Of a stretch of DNA of 64,000 nucleotides, positions 11,124 to 21,531 are shown in pieces. Both the position numbers and the translations under genes were made by a program. Source of the DNA: Elgaria multicarinata webbii (taxonomy: Eukaryota; Chordata; Lepidosauria; Squamata; Anguidae); the NCBI RefSeq assembly GCF_023053635.1, contig NC_086179.1, forward strand, positions 14,601,501 through 14,665,500, given 5' to 3'. How positions within the stretch are numbered: the first letter of the stretch is position 1; every line of letters begins with the position of its first letter. A model generated the notes under the pieces. It saw only the letters and a list, made by a program, of their open reading frames with translations. It did not search any database and was not told the origin of the DNA.

Positions 11124-11721
11124 AGGGTGACCCTATGGAAAGGAGGACAGGGCTCCTGTATCTTTAACAGTTGCATGGAAAATGGGAATTTCAGCACGTG
11201 TCATTTGTATGCATTTGTATGGTGAAAATCCCTCTTCGTCACAACAGTTAAGCTGTGGGAGCCCTGCCTTCTTTTGTATCTGGTCACTCTAGTACAGAGG
11301 GCAGGGCTCCTGCAGATTTTAATGTTGGGATGAGCCAGTGTGGTGTAGTGGCTAGAGTGTTGGACTGGGAGTTGGTAGGTCCGGGTTCTAGTCCCCACTT
11401 GGCCATGGAAACCCACTGGGTGACTTTGGGCCAGTCACAGACTCTCAGCCCAACCCACCTCACAGGGTTGTTGTTGTGAGGATAAAGTAGAGAGGATGAT
11501 GATTATGTACTTGGGTTCCTTACCTTGGGTTCCTTACAGGAAAAAAGGCAGGATATAAATGCAATAATAAATAAAATAAAATAAATAAATACAACTGTTG
11601 GGATGAAAAGGGAATTTCACCAGGTGCTGCATGCACACAAATGACACCTGCTGAAATTCCCGTTTCAATACAACCATTAAAGGTACAGGAGCCCTGTCCT
11701 CCTTTCCATATGGTCACCCTA
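11124..11721. mobile_element. palindromic hAT MITE, family A, split by a SINE
   Basis: The left end is AGGGTGACCCTATGG and the right end is CATATGGTCACCCTA. The two arms are separated by a SINE at 11,334-11,595; without it the element is about 325 bp, the usual size in this window. Confidence 0.9.
11334..11595 (+). mobile_element. Sauria-type tRNA-derived SINE
   Basis: The tRNA-like head has an A box (gtggtgtagtggctag) and a B box (ggttctagtcc). A conserved body follows (gtgactttgggccagtcac, cccacctcacagggttg), then a ggatataaatgcaataa tail. It is bounded by the exact 11-bp duplication TGTTGGGATGA (11,323-11,333 and 11,596-11,606). This family is characteristic of squamates. Confidence 0.93.
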
Positions 11722-11794
11722 CTCTTACCATGATGCGAGCTGCAGAATAGGGGGTGTTGAACTACTACTGTAAGGACTATTTAGTAAAATCCTG

Positions 11795-12150
11795 GTGAAT
11801 GAACGGATCTGTCCCTGTGGCTTTGGAGCAATAGAATCTGTGGAACGTGTCGTTTTGCACTGGAACGTGTCTGAGGAACGGAGAAAGAAGCTAATCTTTC
11901 CATTACTAACAGCCTTTTCTGGATGTAACCCCACAACTTTGGTATTAATTTGTTTAAGGGATGTGTCCTCCCATATTACTGAAAGGGTCTCTAAGTTTCT
12001 TATGACCGCAATGCAAATTAGAAAAACAACGTTGCAATCCTCCTGAGAGAAGGAACTTCACCGAGCTGTATTTTGTTTTTCTGTCACTTTTTATCTATCC
12101 TTGGTATGTTTTGTATTGATTTTGCTGTTCTGCAACCATAATAAATAATT
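11795..12150 (+). pseudogene. possible LINE ORF C-terminal fragment
   Basis: A frame with NERICPCGFGAIESVERVVL and a later histidine resembles the C-terminal zinc-knuckle region of some LINE ORF2 proteins. An aataaataattgattga stretch that could be a 3' tail follows near 12,140. The match is by motif shape only; it could also be chance. Confidence 0.4.
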
Positions 12151-12841
12151 GATTGAACCTCATTTCCGTGGGCCGAATTCAATTTCAGGGAAGCTCTCTG
12201 GGCTACATTCCCATGGTGGGCGGCGCTGAGGGGGAAAAGGGGCAGGTGAAAGACCAAAGCAATAGGGCCAAAATACCAGCATATTTTGCCTTAAAGCTCT
12301 TTCTGCTCATAACTAAGCCTTAGGAGAGGTATTTCTTTTGAAAAAAGCCTGCAAAGGCAGAGGAACCACCAAAGTACTGGCAGTTATGGGAATGTGATTG
12401 GGGAAAGAGGAAGAAAACATGGCCGCCTGAGGAGTTGACCCACAGGCCCTGCTACAGAAGATATCATGGCTAGAAGAGCAGAGAATCAGTTTACAAACAC
12501 GTGCAATTTGGAACGGTTTTCGGCAGAGGCAGCCCAAACCGTTTTGCTGCCTGAGGCAAAGGACAAGATGGCGCCCCCTCCCATTCCATTACAAAAGCCA
12601 ACTGGACCAGCAGTTGAATCTCCCTTCAACATAGGTGATGGGACAGCGTTGTCCACTGCACTTGAATGCAGCCAGGCTCACTAAGGAAGCACACAGCAGG
12701 CTGCATGGCACACCGATCTGTATACCTTGCTGATGCTTCCCAGCAGCTTCCGCCTGAGGCTACTGCTTCACTCTGCCTCACAGTAGGGCCAGCACTGGTT
12801 TTGGGGCTTTTTCCTTAAGGGGAGATCCGACAAGCTACCAT
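12151..12841. other. unassigned sequence
   Basis: No gene recognised. A stretch around 12,540-12,590 (ctgcctgaggcaaaggac) looks like a dispersed repeat but I have no second copy here. Confidence 0.45.
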
Positions 12842-13833
12842 GGGCGTTACTAGACGAGGCTGTAGCGCGCGTTACCTTCCGCAGCCACGTCGAGGCTTCC
12901 AGATGACGTTCACGAGGATCCGCCGTTATCCCGCGGTGAAGCCTCTTTCTCCCGACTTTAAAAAAGTGAGTTGTAGTGCGCCTTTTCCTGCTGTCCCGCG
13001 GTAATTCGGAGTACGTGTGGGAGGATGTGAGGTCACTGCGGTCCGCACTGGTCAGGAAAAGGCGTGCTAAGGGGGAGTGGTCAGCGGCTTCGGTCAAGCC
13101 GCCTCCGCCATTTGCGCGCAGTCCGGCAGCTGGGGCAGCGCGGCGGAGCGGCTTTTTTTTTTTATTTCCCCAGTGACAGTTTGCGCAGGAACGGAGGACC
13201 GGAAAAGTGTCTGGTGACTCCTTGCGGTGGGCAGCTACCGTGGCCGCATAATGGCGGTGCTGTACGCTGCCTGTTAGTGTGGGTACCAGGCTGGCAGAGG
13301 GCAGAGCTGTTTGTGGGCTGCTGCCATGGCTACGGCCAGATGTGGGTTGGCTCCTTGGGATGGGGCACAGGGCACAGAGGCGGTCATCGCCGCCGACACC
13401 TCAGAGGCATGATGGGAGATGTAGGCACAGAGTGGCCATGCAGACGATTGACCTCGGGTCATATGACACCCGCCACGACCCCCATCAGGAAGTGAGCGCA
13501 TCAATGTTGACCCTCAACAGCACCAGCAGCACTTCAGCTGGCACTGGCACTGCCGCCGCTGCCGCCGCCAGGGCCGGCGGCGGCATCGCTGACGGCTGCG
13601 CAAGTTTGCGGTCTTTCGGACGTGCGCAAACCGTGCAGCGAGCGAAAAAAAAAGCCGCGGCAATCAGGCCGGTGTGGCTGCGCAACCGTGCTCGCGGCGG
13701 CAGCAGCACAACCGGCGCAAACTTCCGCCATAAATCGAAGGCAGGTGTGGATCATGAGGCGTCACGGCTGAACGGGAAAAGCCGCTTTCACCGCTCCTCA
13801 ACGACGGAACACCCGGTACGTCTAGCAACGCCC
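12842..13833. mobile_element. CpG-rich Harbinger-like element, about 1 kb
   Basis: Ends GGGCGTTACTAGACG and CGTCTAGCAACGCCC are inverted copies. The trinucleotide CAT flanks both (12,839-12,841 and 13,834-13,836), the 3-bp duplication expected of PIF/Harbinger. The interior is dense in CpG, with gccgccgcc runs and a ggccggcggcggc palindrome. It contains long open frames only because it lacks A+T-rich stops; none resembles a transposase. It would score as a CpG island but the terminal structure says mobile element. Confidence 0.75.
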
Positions 13834-13836
13834 CAT

Positions 13837-14544
13837 GTCTCCCTTACATAAATAAAGGCTGAGTCCTTGCTGTTCATAAAAGTGGTACAGTAAGATAACG
13901 AAGCTGAAAGAGGAAAATGATAGCTCTCTAACTTTTCAGCAGCAAACAAAGACAAACTCTAACTTTAGCTAAAGATGACATAAAAAGAGTAGTTACAGTT
14001 CAGGGCGATTATGCTAAAAACAGCGAAGAGAGCCCATTCTGTGACGTGGATAGTCTGTTCTGCACCAGCAAAGTGTAACAGCTTTTCATTTTTTTTAATG
14101 CAATGTATCTTTCTTCCCCTCCGCCTTAAAACTACAATTCCGATGATGAAAATGCAGGGGTGGTGGTGGTGGTGGAAAGCGAGGTGCTGGGTTCGTAAAG
14201 TGCTTCGGATTGACAAGGAGGTGATTTCGTCTCTTAGTAATTCACAAGCGTAGCATTAGTCAGAGCTACCCAATCTCGCTGCTCCTTAGGCAACGGGGGT
14301 GCCACAGAAATAAATCTAACGTAATGGAGGCGACGCCACATTTATGGGCCTTTCTTGATCTAACTAGAATCTCCTCGCTGACATTTAATGGAAGCAGGAC
14401 TGACATGACTCAGTGGGCCGCTGTCAAATAGAGCGTTTGCTTTCTTCCATTGGAATATGGGGCTATAAACTCTGGGGTGTGGGCAGAGAGGGAGAGGGAG
14501 GCCGCAATTATAGAATGGGACTCCTTAGATCCCCCTGTTTCTTC
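13837..14544. other. unassigned sequence with short (GGT)n
   Basis: No gene recognised. A ggtggtggtggtggtgg run lies near 14,158. Confidence 0.5.
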
Positions 14545-14648
14545 CGCAGAAGCATGCAATAGCTAGATCTTTGGCCACCGTGTGAACAGAATACTGGACT
14601 AGATGGGTCCTTCGGCTGATCCCGCAGGTCTCTTCTTATGCTCTTATG
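14545..14648 (+). mobile_element. CR1/L3-type LINE 3' end
   Basis: Contains actggactagatgggtcc and the tcttcttatgctcttatg terminus. Confidence 0.75.
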
Positions 14649-14695
14649 ACAACCCCAGTTTTCTACACATTCCACCCGCCTCAAGTGTATTCTTT

Positions 14696-15015
14696 TAGGG
14701 TGACCATATGAAAAGGAGGACAGGGCTCCTGTATCTTTAACAGTTGCATAGAAAAGGGAATTTCAGCAGGTGTCATTTGTATATATGGGGAACCTGGTGA
14801 AATTCCCTCTTGATCACACCAGTTAAAGCTGCAGGTGCCCTGCCCTCTTTTAAATCTGGTCACTCTAGTATAGCTCCTGCAGCTTTAACTGTGGTGATGA
14901 AGAGGGAATTTCACCAGGTTCTCCATATATACAAATGACACCTGCTGAAATTCCCTTTTCTATGCAACTGTTAAAGATACAGGAGCCCTGTCCTCCTTTT
15001 CATAGGGTCAACCTA
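14696..15015. mobile_element. palindromic hAT MITE, family A
   Basis: Ends TAGGGTGACCATATG and CATAGGGTCAACCTA. The flanks share ATTCTTT on both sides (7 bp). Two 150-bp arms are inverted copies, with a short centre. Confidence 0.9.
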
Positions 15016-15419
15016 ATTCTTTGCTACTGCCTTTCATATCCCGAGGGCTAAAAGAACTGAGATGTAGGAGGTGTGTGGGAGGATTTCCCAGTGTTTTAAT
15101 TCTAATTTAAAAGGAACAACAGGACCTCAAATTGGATTCAGGTAGTAGAGCTGAAGGAGATCACTCTCCTGCAGAGTTATAGATTAAAATGTTGTTGTCT
15201 CATTCTTAGGGATGTTGGAGGAATCTGTTTGGAGGAGGGTGGAGCTCAGCGAGTTTTTGCCAGCTCCGCCTCTGGACTGTGATCCAACATCTGCCAGTTG
15301 GCCCAATTTGGTCTACAGCGAGTCAGGCAAGTGGCAGATTTTCCACCTTTGCACGGCAGCGATGGTGGCAGCTCAGCAGGGGAACTGTGGCACTCCCCTC
15401 CCTTCTGGTTGCTGCTGCC
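15016..15419. other. unassigned sequence
   Basis: Overlapping frames run through 15,212-15,500 in several phases on both strands, a composition effect. Nothing recognised. Confidence 0.45.
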
Positions 15420-15545
15420 ACTATACACAACTCTCCAGTTCTCCCCACTGGGCACTGGCAAGCGACGGCCGACAGAAAGCTCTGGCGTGGGCTGGTCCAT
15501 GAAGTCACGAAGAGTCAGAAGCGACTGAACGAATAAACAACAACA
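15420..15545 (+). mobile_element. RTE/BovB-type LINE or SINE 3' end
   Basis: The terminus cacgaagagtcagaagcgac followed by tgaacgaataaacaacaac is the BovB-type 3' end used by the LINE and its SINEs. Only the end is present. Confidence 0.8.
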
Positions 15546-15599
15546 TACAACTCCTAAAGATACACGAGCCCTGTCCTCCTTTTCGTGTGGTCACTCTAG
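15546..15599. mobile_element. family A hAT MITE, right end only
   Basis: aaagatacacgagccctg, then cctccttttcgtgtgg and tcactcta match the right terminus of the family A MITE. The rest is missing. Confidence 0.7.
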
Positions 15600-16150
15600 A
15601 TGACCTGCAGCTGTGCTCTGGGTGGGGCTTGGCATACTCGGGTTTAAAAGCTTTCACTTTCTGGCAGAGAGTTGCTGGAGCAAGGTCTATTTCTATGTAA
15701 AAGATGACCTTCTGCAACAGAACGCCGTGTTCCTTCCTGAATGGGCAATCAGAGTTGACCTGGGTCTCACGCCTACCAACATCTGGAAGCAGATTAGGAC
15801 AGTGCATCGATTTCACAGGCAAAAACCTATAAATGCTTAACCAAGTCTTGTGCAGGGAGTCAGAGTGAGTTGGAAAGGCTCCATGAAATCCATGTTGTTC
15901 ATTTGCCAAGACAGAAAGAAAGCCCACTGGTTCCAGACTCAACTATTGTTGCCAAAAGGGAATCATCAGCACAATGTAAGGGAAGCTACCTGCCTATGTT
16001 TTTTCTTTTTTACAACATTTATATACTACTCTGTATTTAAACAGATTCCAGAGTGGTGAACAATAAAAGATAAAAAGAATAAGGCAGCATATTAGAAGTT
16101 AAAAAACAAAACAGAATGCCAATAAAAACCATGGCTAGTCAGTCAAGTAA
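15600..16150. other. unassigned sequence with L2-like tail
   Basis: No gene recognised. 16,005-16,130 (acatttatatactactctg, then gtggtgaacaataaaa) looks like an antisense L2 3' UTR. Confidence 0.45.
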
Positions 16151-16780
16151 GAGCCCGTCTACACTTGTCTAGATGAAACGTAACAAGTTGGCAGAGATGA
16201 CGTCAGCAGTCACGTGATGCTGTTGTTGTTACGTTTCTTCTGACTTTTAAAACCGTTCCACTTTCTGTTAAAATCGTTTTAAAACTAACAATGTGCCCCA
16301 ACCTTTCGTTGTATTCAATGCCGTCTTTCAAAGTCATGTCTCGTGACCATGGTCTTTGCTTCCTGATTAGGACAAGTGAGGGCTTTTCAAGGGACGGGAG
16401 AGCTGGCACAACACGACAAGGGGGAGGGGGAGAGGGAGGGAGGGCGGTGAAAGAGGGGACAGAGGCTTAATTTTTTTAAAAAAACGCTTATCTTTCGGGG
16501 CGCACGTGGCCCCTTTAAGATGCTGCAGGGCTTCCCTCGTCTCTACGTGTCGCCCCGCCTCCCTGCCAGCTTATCACGGCAGGTCTAGCTCAGAGTCACC
16601 GGAAGAAGGAGGTTTACTTCAGAGCTAATGAAGAACGTTCTAAAGAAGAGTGTGCCCGGGTAAAACGATAGAAGAAAAGGTATTTCGATTGACTGGGCTC
16701 AAGTTGCATTTTGTAACGTAGCAAGGGAGGACGCAACAATGCACTTAAACAACGGTGTAATGAATAGTGTAGATCCTGCC
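16151..16780. mobile_element. 630-bp repeat, copy 1
   Basis: Near-identical to 23,301-23,947, about 97% by eye, with the two changes in the first 230 bp being single bases. The ends carry inverted TCTACACT blocks. The interior holds a perfect CRE palindrome TGACGTCA (16,198-16,205), a perfect E-box TCACGTGA (16,210-16,217) and a part ending ggcaggtctagctc that resembles the Harbinger-like elements, so this may be one element inside another. Confidence 0.8.
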
Positions 16781-16797
16781 GTGGTCTTCTTGAAATA

Positions 16798-16988
16798 GAC
16801 CCTGTTCAGATGACATGCTAAGTCACGTTTAGGCTGCTAACCCTTTTGCAGCAAATGGTTAGTGATCATGTTCAAACCATGATTATGCAGCCACCATGGT
16901 TAGGAATGGTTCACATGACACACTAAGCCAAAACGTTTAGGTCAAAACGCTTAACCATCGTGGCTTAACATGTTGTCTGAACAGGGTC
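16798..16988. mobile_element. TIR MITE (GACCCTGTTCAGA ends)
   Basis: The ends GACCCTGTTCAGATGACA and TGTTGTCTGAACAGGGTC are inverted copies, with arms of about 90 bp containing ctaa-gcca and ggttaggaatggttc blocks. A second copy at 43,583-43,942 is split by another MITE. The superfamily is unclear. Confidence 0.8.
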
Positions 16989-17201
16989 ACTAAGATGTTC
17001 TCAGCAGTTCACCCAGAACAGTACTAGAGATTTCCACAGAAAGGGGAGAAGCACACTGAAGGTTCTTCTCCAGGATACTCGAATTGGGCCGTAGGTCCAT
17101 ACGGAACCCTCAGGAGCATGCCCTCAGATGACCTCAGTCACCGGGCCGGTGGGTAAAGGAGAAGGTACTCTCTCAAGTATCCAGGTCCCAAGTTGTTTAG
17201 G

Positions 17202-17843
17202 TAGGGTGACCATATGAAAAGGAGGACAGGGCTCCTGTATCTTTAACAGGACCAGAGAGGTCCGCCTGGCGCCTACACTGTACTGCTTTCGTCGCCAGCT
17301 GAAGACCTTTTTATTCTCTCAGTATTTTAACACTTAGTTTTAACTTAAATTTAAATTTTACTGTTCTGACTCTGTATTTTAATCTTATATCAATTTTGTT
17401 GCGTGGTTTTATCCTGGTTGTGCTTTTTATACTGTATTTTGTAATTGTGCTTTTAACATGTTGGTTGTTTTATTATGGTTTTAACTTTTGTGAACCGCCC
17501 AGAGAGCTTCAGCTATTGGGCGGTGTAGAAATGTAATAAATAAATAAATAAATATACAAACAAACAAACAGTTGCATAGAAAAGGGAATTTCAGCAGGTG
17601 GCATTTGTATATATGGAGAACTTGGTGAAATTTTCTCTTCATCATAACAGTTAAAGCTGCAGGAGCTATCCTAGAGTGACCAGATTTAAAAGAGGGCAGG
17701 GCACCTGCAGCCTTAACTGGTGTGATGAAGAGAGAATTTCACCAAGTTCTCCATTTATACAAATGTCTCCTGCTGAACTTCCCTTTTCAATACAACTGTT
17801 AAAGATACAGGAGCCCTGTCCTCCTTTTCATATGGTTACCTTA
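17202..17843. mobile_element. palindromic hAT MITE, family A, split by L2
   Basis: Ends TAGGGTGACCATATG and CATATGGTTACCTTA. The flanks GTTTAGG and GTTTCGG agree at six of seven bases. The left arm is interrupted by an L2 at 17,250-17,566. Confidence 0.9.
17250..17566 (+). mobile_element. L2 LINE 3' end, nested in MITE
   Basis: Starts in the last codons of L2 ORF2, then has the 3' UTR (aaccgcccagagagcttc) and an (AATA)n tail. AACAG flanks it at 17,245-17,249 and 17,567-17,571, a short duplication of MITE sequence. Confidence 0.9.
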
Positions 17844-18146
17844 GTTTCGGGCTTTATACACTAGTACCAAAACCTTAAACTTGGCCCATTAGTAAATAGG
17901 CACGTCAGTGCAGGTCCTTCAGCAAAGGAAGCTCCAGATTCTGGACCAGCCTTAAGGGCAGCCTACGTGACTGCAGTCCCATGTTCTGTATATCTTGTTA
18001 ATCAATCTGATTGTTTAATGTACATCTGGTGTGGTTTGACCCAAGGGGATTCTGGATAACATTCCATATCTCACCCCCATCCTGCTTGGGCGTCTTAGTT
18101 CAACTACTGTGGAAACCCACTGCTCTGAATTCAGTAGGTCAGTCTT

Positions 18147-18273
18147 CTCCAGCATAGTGCCTCCCAGAAGTTTTGGACTATCACTCCCAGCAGCCCCAGC
18201 CAGCATGCCCAATGTTCGGGAATGCTGGTGCTTGCTGTCCAAAATGTCTGATGGGCAGCAATTTGGGGAAGGC
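18147..18273. repeat. palindromic repeat (ttttggactatcactccc type)
   Basis: Arms around actatcactcccagcagcc and gctggtgcttgctgtcc are inverted relatives. The same repeat recurs at 37,164-37,265 and 48,090-48,221. Probably a MITE; superfamily not determined. Confidence 0.6.
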
Positions 18274-18424
18274 TCCAGTAGGGCTCCTGCAGCTTTAACT
18301 GTTGCGATAAACAGGGCATTTCACCAGGTGCTGCATGCATTCAAATGACACCAGCTGAAATTACCTTTCTACACAACTGTTAAAGATAGAGGAACCCAGT
18401 CCTCCATTTCATATGGTCACCCTA
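18274..18424. mobile_element. family A hAT MITE, right half
   Basis: Begins at gctcctgcagctttaactg in the centre of the element and runs to the terminus CATATGGTCACCCTA. The left half is absent. Confidence 0.85.
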
Positions 18425-19065
18425 GTGGACACTATTGAACGGTATGCATTTTTCCCCTTAACACTCATTAAAATATTACTCCCAATGGAAAACGGAACTC
18501 TTATCTGTAATTTGAGAATTTAAACAGGAACTGATAATGCAAATTAGTTCAGCATTGTGCCACGATAGTGACACAAGCCCACATGCATGATCGAAATAAT
18601 TTAATATCTTCTATTGTTAGAGAACTTTTAGCATTACAAAAGGAGAAGAAAGATGCACAACGATTTGCATTTTAAATGGTTTATCTCACCCTGAGATTTG
18701 ACTCCGTCTTTGTTGGCTTTTCAGATTAAAACACTATGTAATGACTTTCAAGAGAGAGATCGCTCTGATTTGAGTGGTGCATGAAATATAATAATGTGAG
18801 TTCTCAGGCTGAGAAGAACAGGTGTTTTTTTTTTCCTTTTTCCAAAAGGGGAAAAAAAGATGACAAAACCAGTTTGCAATGAAAGGAATACTTTTGGCTT
18901 AGTTGGCTATAATGCGGCCTCCCATTGTTCATGGCAATTTATGTGGAAGGCCTAACTGGGCTTCTGGAAAGGGCTTCCTAAGGCACATTATTCCTAGATC
19001 CTTTTGCCATGACTATTCATTACAGAGGAACTCCAGATGTGAGACGTATATTGTGCACCACGGAC
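18425..19065. other. unassigned sequence
   Basis: No gene or repeat recognised. Confidence 0.5.
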
Positions 19066-19175
19066 ATAAGGTGCAATCCTATGCTTGTTAAGACAGAAAG
19101 AAAGTCCTACAACTCCCTGCAACTGCTGGGAATTGTAGGACTTTTTTCTTTCTAACAGGCATAGGATTGCTCCTT
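19066..19175. mobile_element. short palindromic MITE (ggtgcaatcctatgc type)
   Basis: Ends ggtgcaatcctatgc and gcataggattgc are inverted copies around inner arms gtcctacaactccc and ctgggaattgtaggac. Relatives lie at 34,968-35,085 and 56,963-57,175. Confidence 0.75.
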
Positions 19176-19520
19176 ATTATCCTGACACCTTGGCACGAGA
19201 ATCCATTTTGGTCCAGAAAGTACAGCCAGAGAGATACCAAGAAAGCTGTTAAGGTTCTGACACAGCTGCAGAGGCACAGGATCCAAAGAATATATTTGCT
19301 TCTTCCTAGATCTTTTTTTTAAAAGGTTGTGTCTTGCAAGCAAGGAAAAGATGCAAATGTTTGCCCTGCTACCCCTTAACCCTCGAGGGAATCTTTAGCT
19401 GGTCAATTGAAAGTCCAGGCAGGACAAAACCATCCAATCCTGAATCCTCCTCCTTTGCAGCCAGGTCAAGCACTACCTGAGTATCCTTTACTGATGGCAC
19501 AAGGCTGGTAAGCGTCCAAG

Positions 19521-19806
19521 GAAAGGAAAGGAACCTCTCGTGCAAGCACTGAGTCATTACTGACTCTTGGAGGGACACCAGCTTTCACTGATGTTTTCTT
19601 GGCAGGCCTTATAGCGGGGTGGTTTGCCGTTGCCTTCCCCAGCCGTTATTACCTTTCCCCCAGCTAACTGGGTACTCATTTTACCAACCTGGGGAGGATG
19701 GAAGGCTGAGTCAACCCAAGCCGGCTGCCTGAAACCAGCTTCCGCTGGGATCGAACTCAGGCCATGGGGGGAGTTTCAGCTGCAGAAACTGCTGCTTTAC
19801 TGCTCT
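19521..19806 (-). mobile_element. tRNA-derived SINE with BovB-like tail, minus strand
   Basis: On the minus strand it has a tRNA-like head with a B box (gttcgatccc), the body ctggtttcaggcagccgg, and an end gagtcagtaatgactcag. It is bounded by GCGTCCAAG at 19,512-19,520 and 19,807-19,815. Pol III promoter boxes are present. The open frame read from the plus strand is a by-product. Confidence 0.88.
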
Positions 19807-19830
19807 GCGTCCAAGATGAACACTAAAAAA

Positions 19831-20312
19831 GGGGAGGAAAGTCTCAGGGTGCTGTAGACAAATTTATTATTTTTTATTATGCATTTATTATATTTTTATA
19901 AGAAATTTGTTTACAGCATCCTGAGATTTTCTTCCCCTATCGAGGAACTGTGTGAATGGGCTGTTTTGATGTAAGCCCTTTCTATTAGAAATTAAGTTCT
20001 ATAGCAATTTGATCCAGACTGTAACTGAAAATATATTGAGTAACACTTGCTCAACCAACAAGAAGTGTTGACACATTAGTCAGAGTGTGAGCCTCCCAGC
20101 GAGGACAGGAAGAGTAGTAACCACAAAGGAACAGATGTTCCAGGATTGCAATACCCATCTATGTATTGTTTTTCTGGTCTTAGAACTCAATATATTTTCA
20201 GTTACAGTCTGGATCAAATTGCTATAGAACTTAATTTCTAATAGAAAGGGCTTACATCAAAACAGGGTGGGCACAGATAAAACAGCCCATTTATACAGTT
20301 CCTCAACACTCC
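19831..20312. repeat. inverted repeats around a 144-bp spacer
   Basis: 19,935-20,041 is repeated in inverse orientation at 20,186-20,312, nearly identical apart from a 20-bp insertion in the right arm. Next to it, 19,831-19,941 is itself a short palindrome (ggtgctgtagacaaattt and its inverse). SINEs sit outside both arms but have different duplications, so they are separate events. Confidence 0.8.
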
Positions 20313-20324
20313 CCTTTTTTGTGT

Positions 20325-20410
20325 TATTATTATTATTATTTATTTATATAGCACCATCAGTGTACATGGTGCTGTACAGAGTAAAACAGTAAATAGCAAG
20401 ACCCTGCCGC
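20325..20410 (-). mobile_element. L2-type LINE 3' end, minus strand
   Basis: (ATT)n, then tatatagcaccatcagtg and tacatggtgctgtacaga. The same 3' end is at 26,830-26,917 and 35,942-36,090. Confidence 0.85.
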
Positions 20411-20528
20411 TTGTTTTAACGATTGTATGATGGTGCTACTCTGCATATAGCCAGCTAGATGAGAAATTAATCACAGTCCTAATAACAGTAACTCTGTATT
20501 TGTAATTAATGATGGTTTCGTGTTAGAG

Positions 20529-20840
20529 AGAGGCTCGTGTGGCGCAGAGTGGTAAAGCAGCAGTTTCTGCAGCTGAAACTGTCCCCACGGCCTGAGTTCA
20601 ATCCCAGCGGAAGCTGGTTTCAGGCAGCCGGCTCGGGTCGACTCAGCCTTCCATCCTCCCAAGGTCGGTAAAATGAGTACCCAGTTAGCTGGGGGAAAGG
20701 TAATAACGGCCGGGGAAGGCAACGGCAAACCACCCCGCTATAAGGCCTGCCAAGAAAACGTCAGTGAAAGCTGGCGTCCCTCCAAGAGTCAGTAATGACT
20801 CAGTACTTGCACGAGAGGTTCCTTTCCTTCCTTCCTTTCC
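20529..20840 (+). mobile_element. tRNA-derived SINE with BovB-like tail
   Basis: Same family as 19,521-19,806 but on the plus strand. It is bounded by TTCGTGTTAGAG at 20,517-20,528 and 20,841-20,852, an exact 12-bp duplication. It ends in a (CCTTCC)-type tail. Confidence 0.9.
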
Positions 20841-21056
20841 TTCGTGTTAGAGTGTATTTGGTCTGTATAATGAAATTGGTTATTTAGAGTGCTTCCAGAT
20901 GAGGCGTTCATTGTGCAAGCACAGTGCTTCTTTCATGGAAAGTTGCAGGTTGTCCAGATTAGGCATGAACGAATTTCGTAGAATTCGTTCCATCTGCATT
21001 TTGCAGATTGTCAGGTGCCTTTCACTTTGTTCTCAGGTGCCTTTCACTTTGTCATA

Positions 21057-21528
21057 GACCTTAGCTAGACTTACCTGATAGTCCGCGACGGAGGAGGGAA
21101 GATCTCACATTGTGATTAACGCGAGATCCCTCCTGCGTTTACACGTGAGGCAGAACGACCTCAGGAAGAGAGGTGTCACGCCCGCCATTTTTTATTTTTA
21201 AAGGAAGAGGAGTGCATGAACGCTCGTGCACTGAAGGTAGGTGCTTTTTTAAAAATAATTTCGTTGCCCCGCTCCCCCCCCCACTCTAACCCCGATGGGC
21301 GCAGCGCTCCTCCTGGCTCCGTGTGAGTAATCACGGAAACGGGCCACACGTTCTGCGGTCTCGGGCTCAGCCCAAGACCACGGAAAAAGCGGGCCCAAAG
21401 GGGAGGGCTATATCCTGGGGCAAAGGAGGGATCATCCCTCCTGATCCCGGGATCCCCTGTGCGTCATGTGGATGCACAGGGACGATCACGGGGTTCGCCC
21501 CGGGATAAAGCCCCGTCTAACTAAGGCC
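21057..21528. mobile_element. PIF/Harbinger-like non-autonomous element
   Basis: Ends GACCTTAGCTAGACTTACC and GTCTAACTAAGGCC. The flanks are ATA on both sides (21,054-21,056 and 21,529-21,531). The CpG-rich interior has atcccgggatcccctgtg near the right end, as in its sisters at 6,278 and 35,176. Confidence 0.82.
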
Positions 21529-21531
21529 ATA

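Noticed and set aside
13279-13851. 190-codon frame in the CpG-rich block
   Set aside because: The block has transposon ends and its frames overlap on both strands, a G+C effect.
19624-19857. 77-codon frame nearly repeated at 20,471-20,728 on the other strand
   Set aside because: Both are the antisense of the same tRNA-derived SINE, not a gene family.
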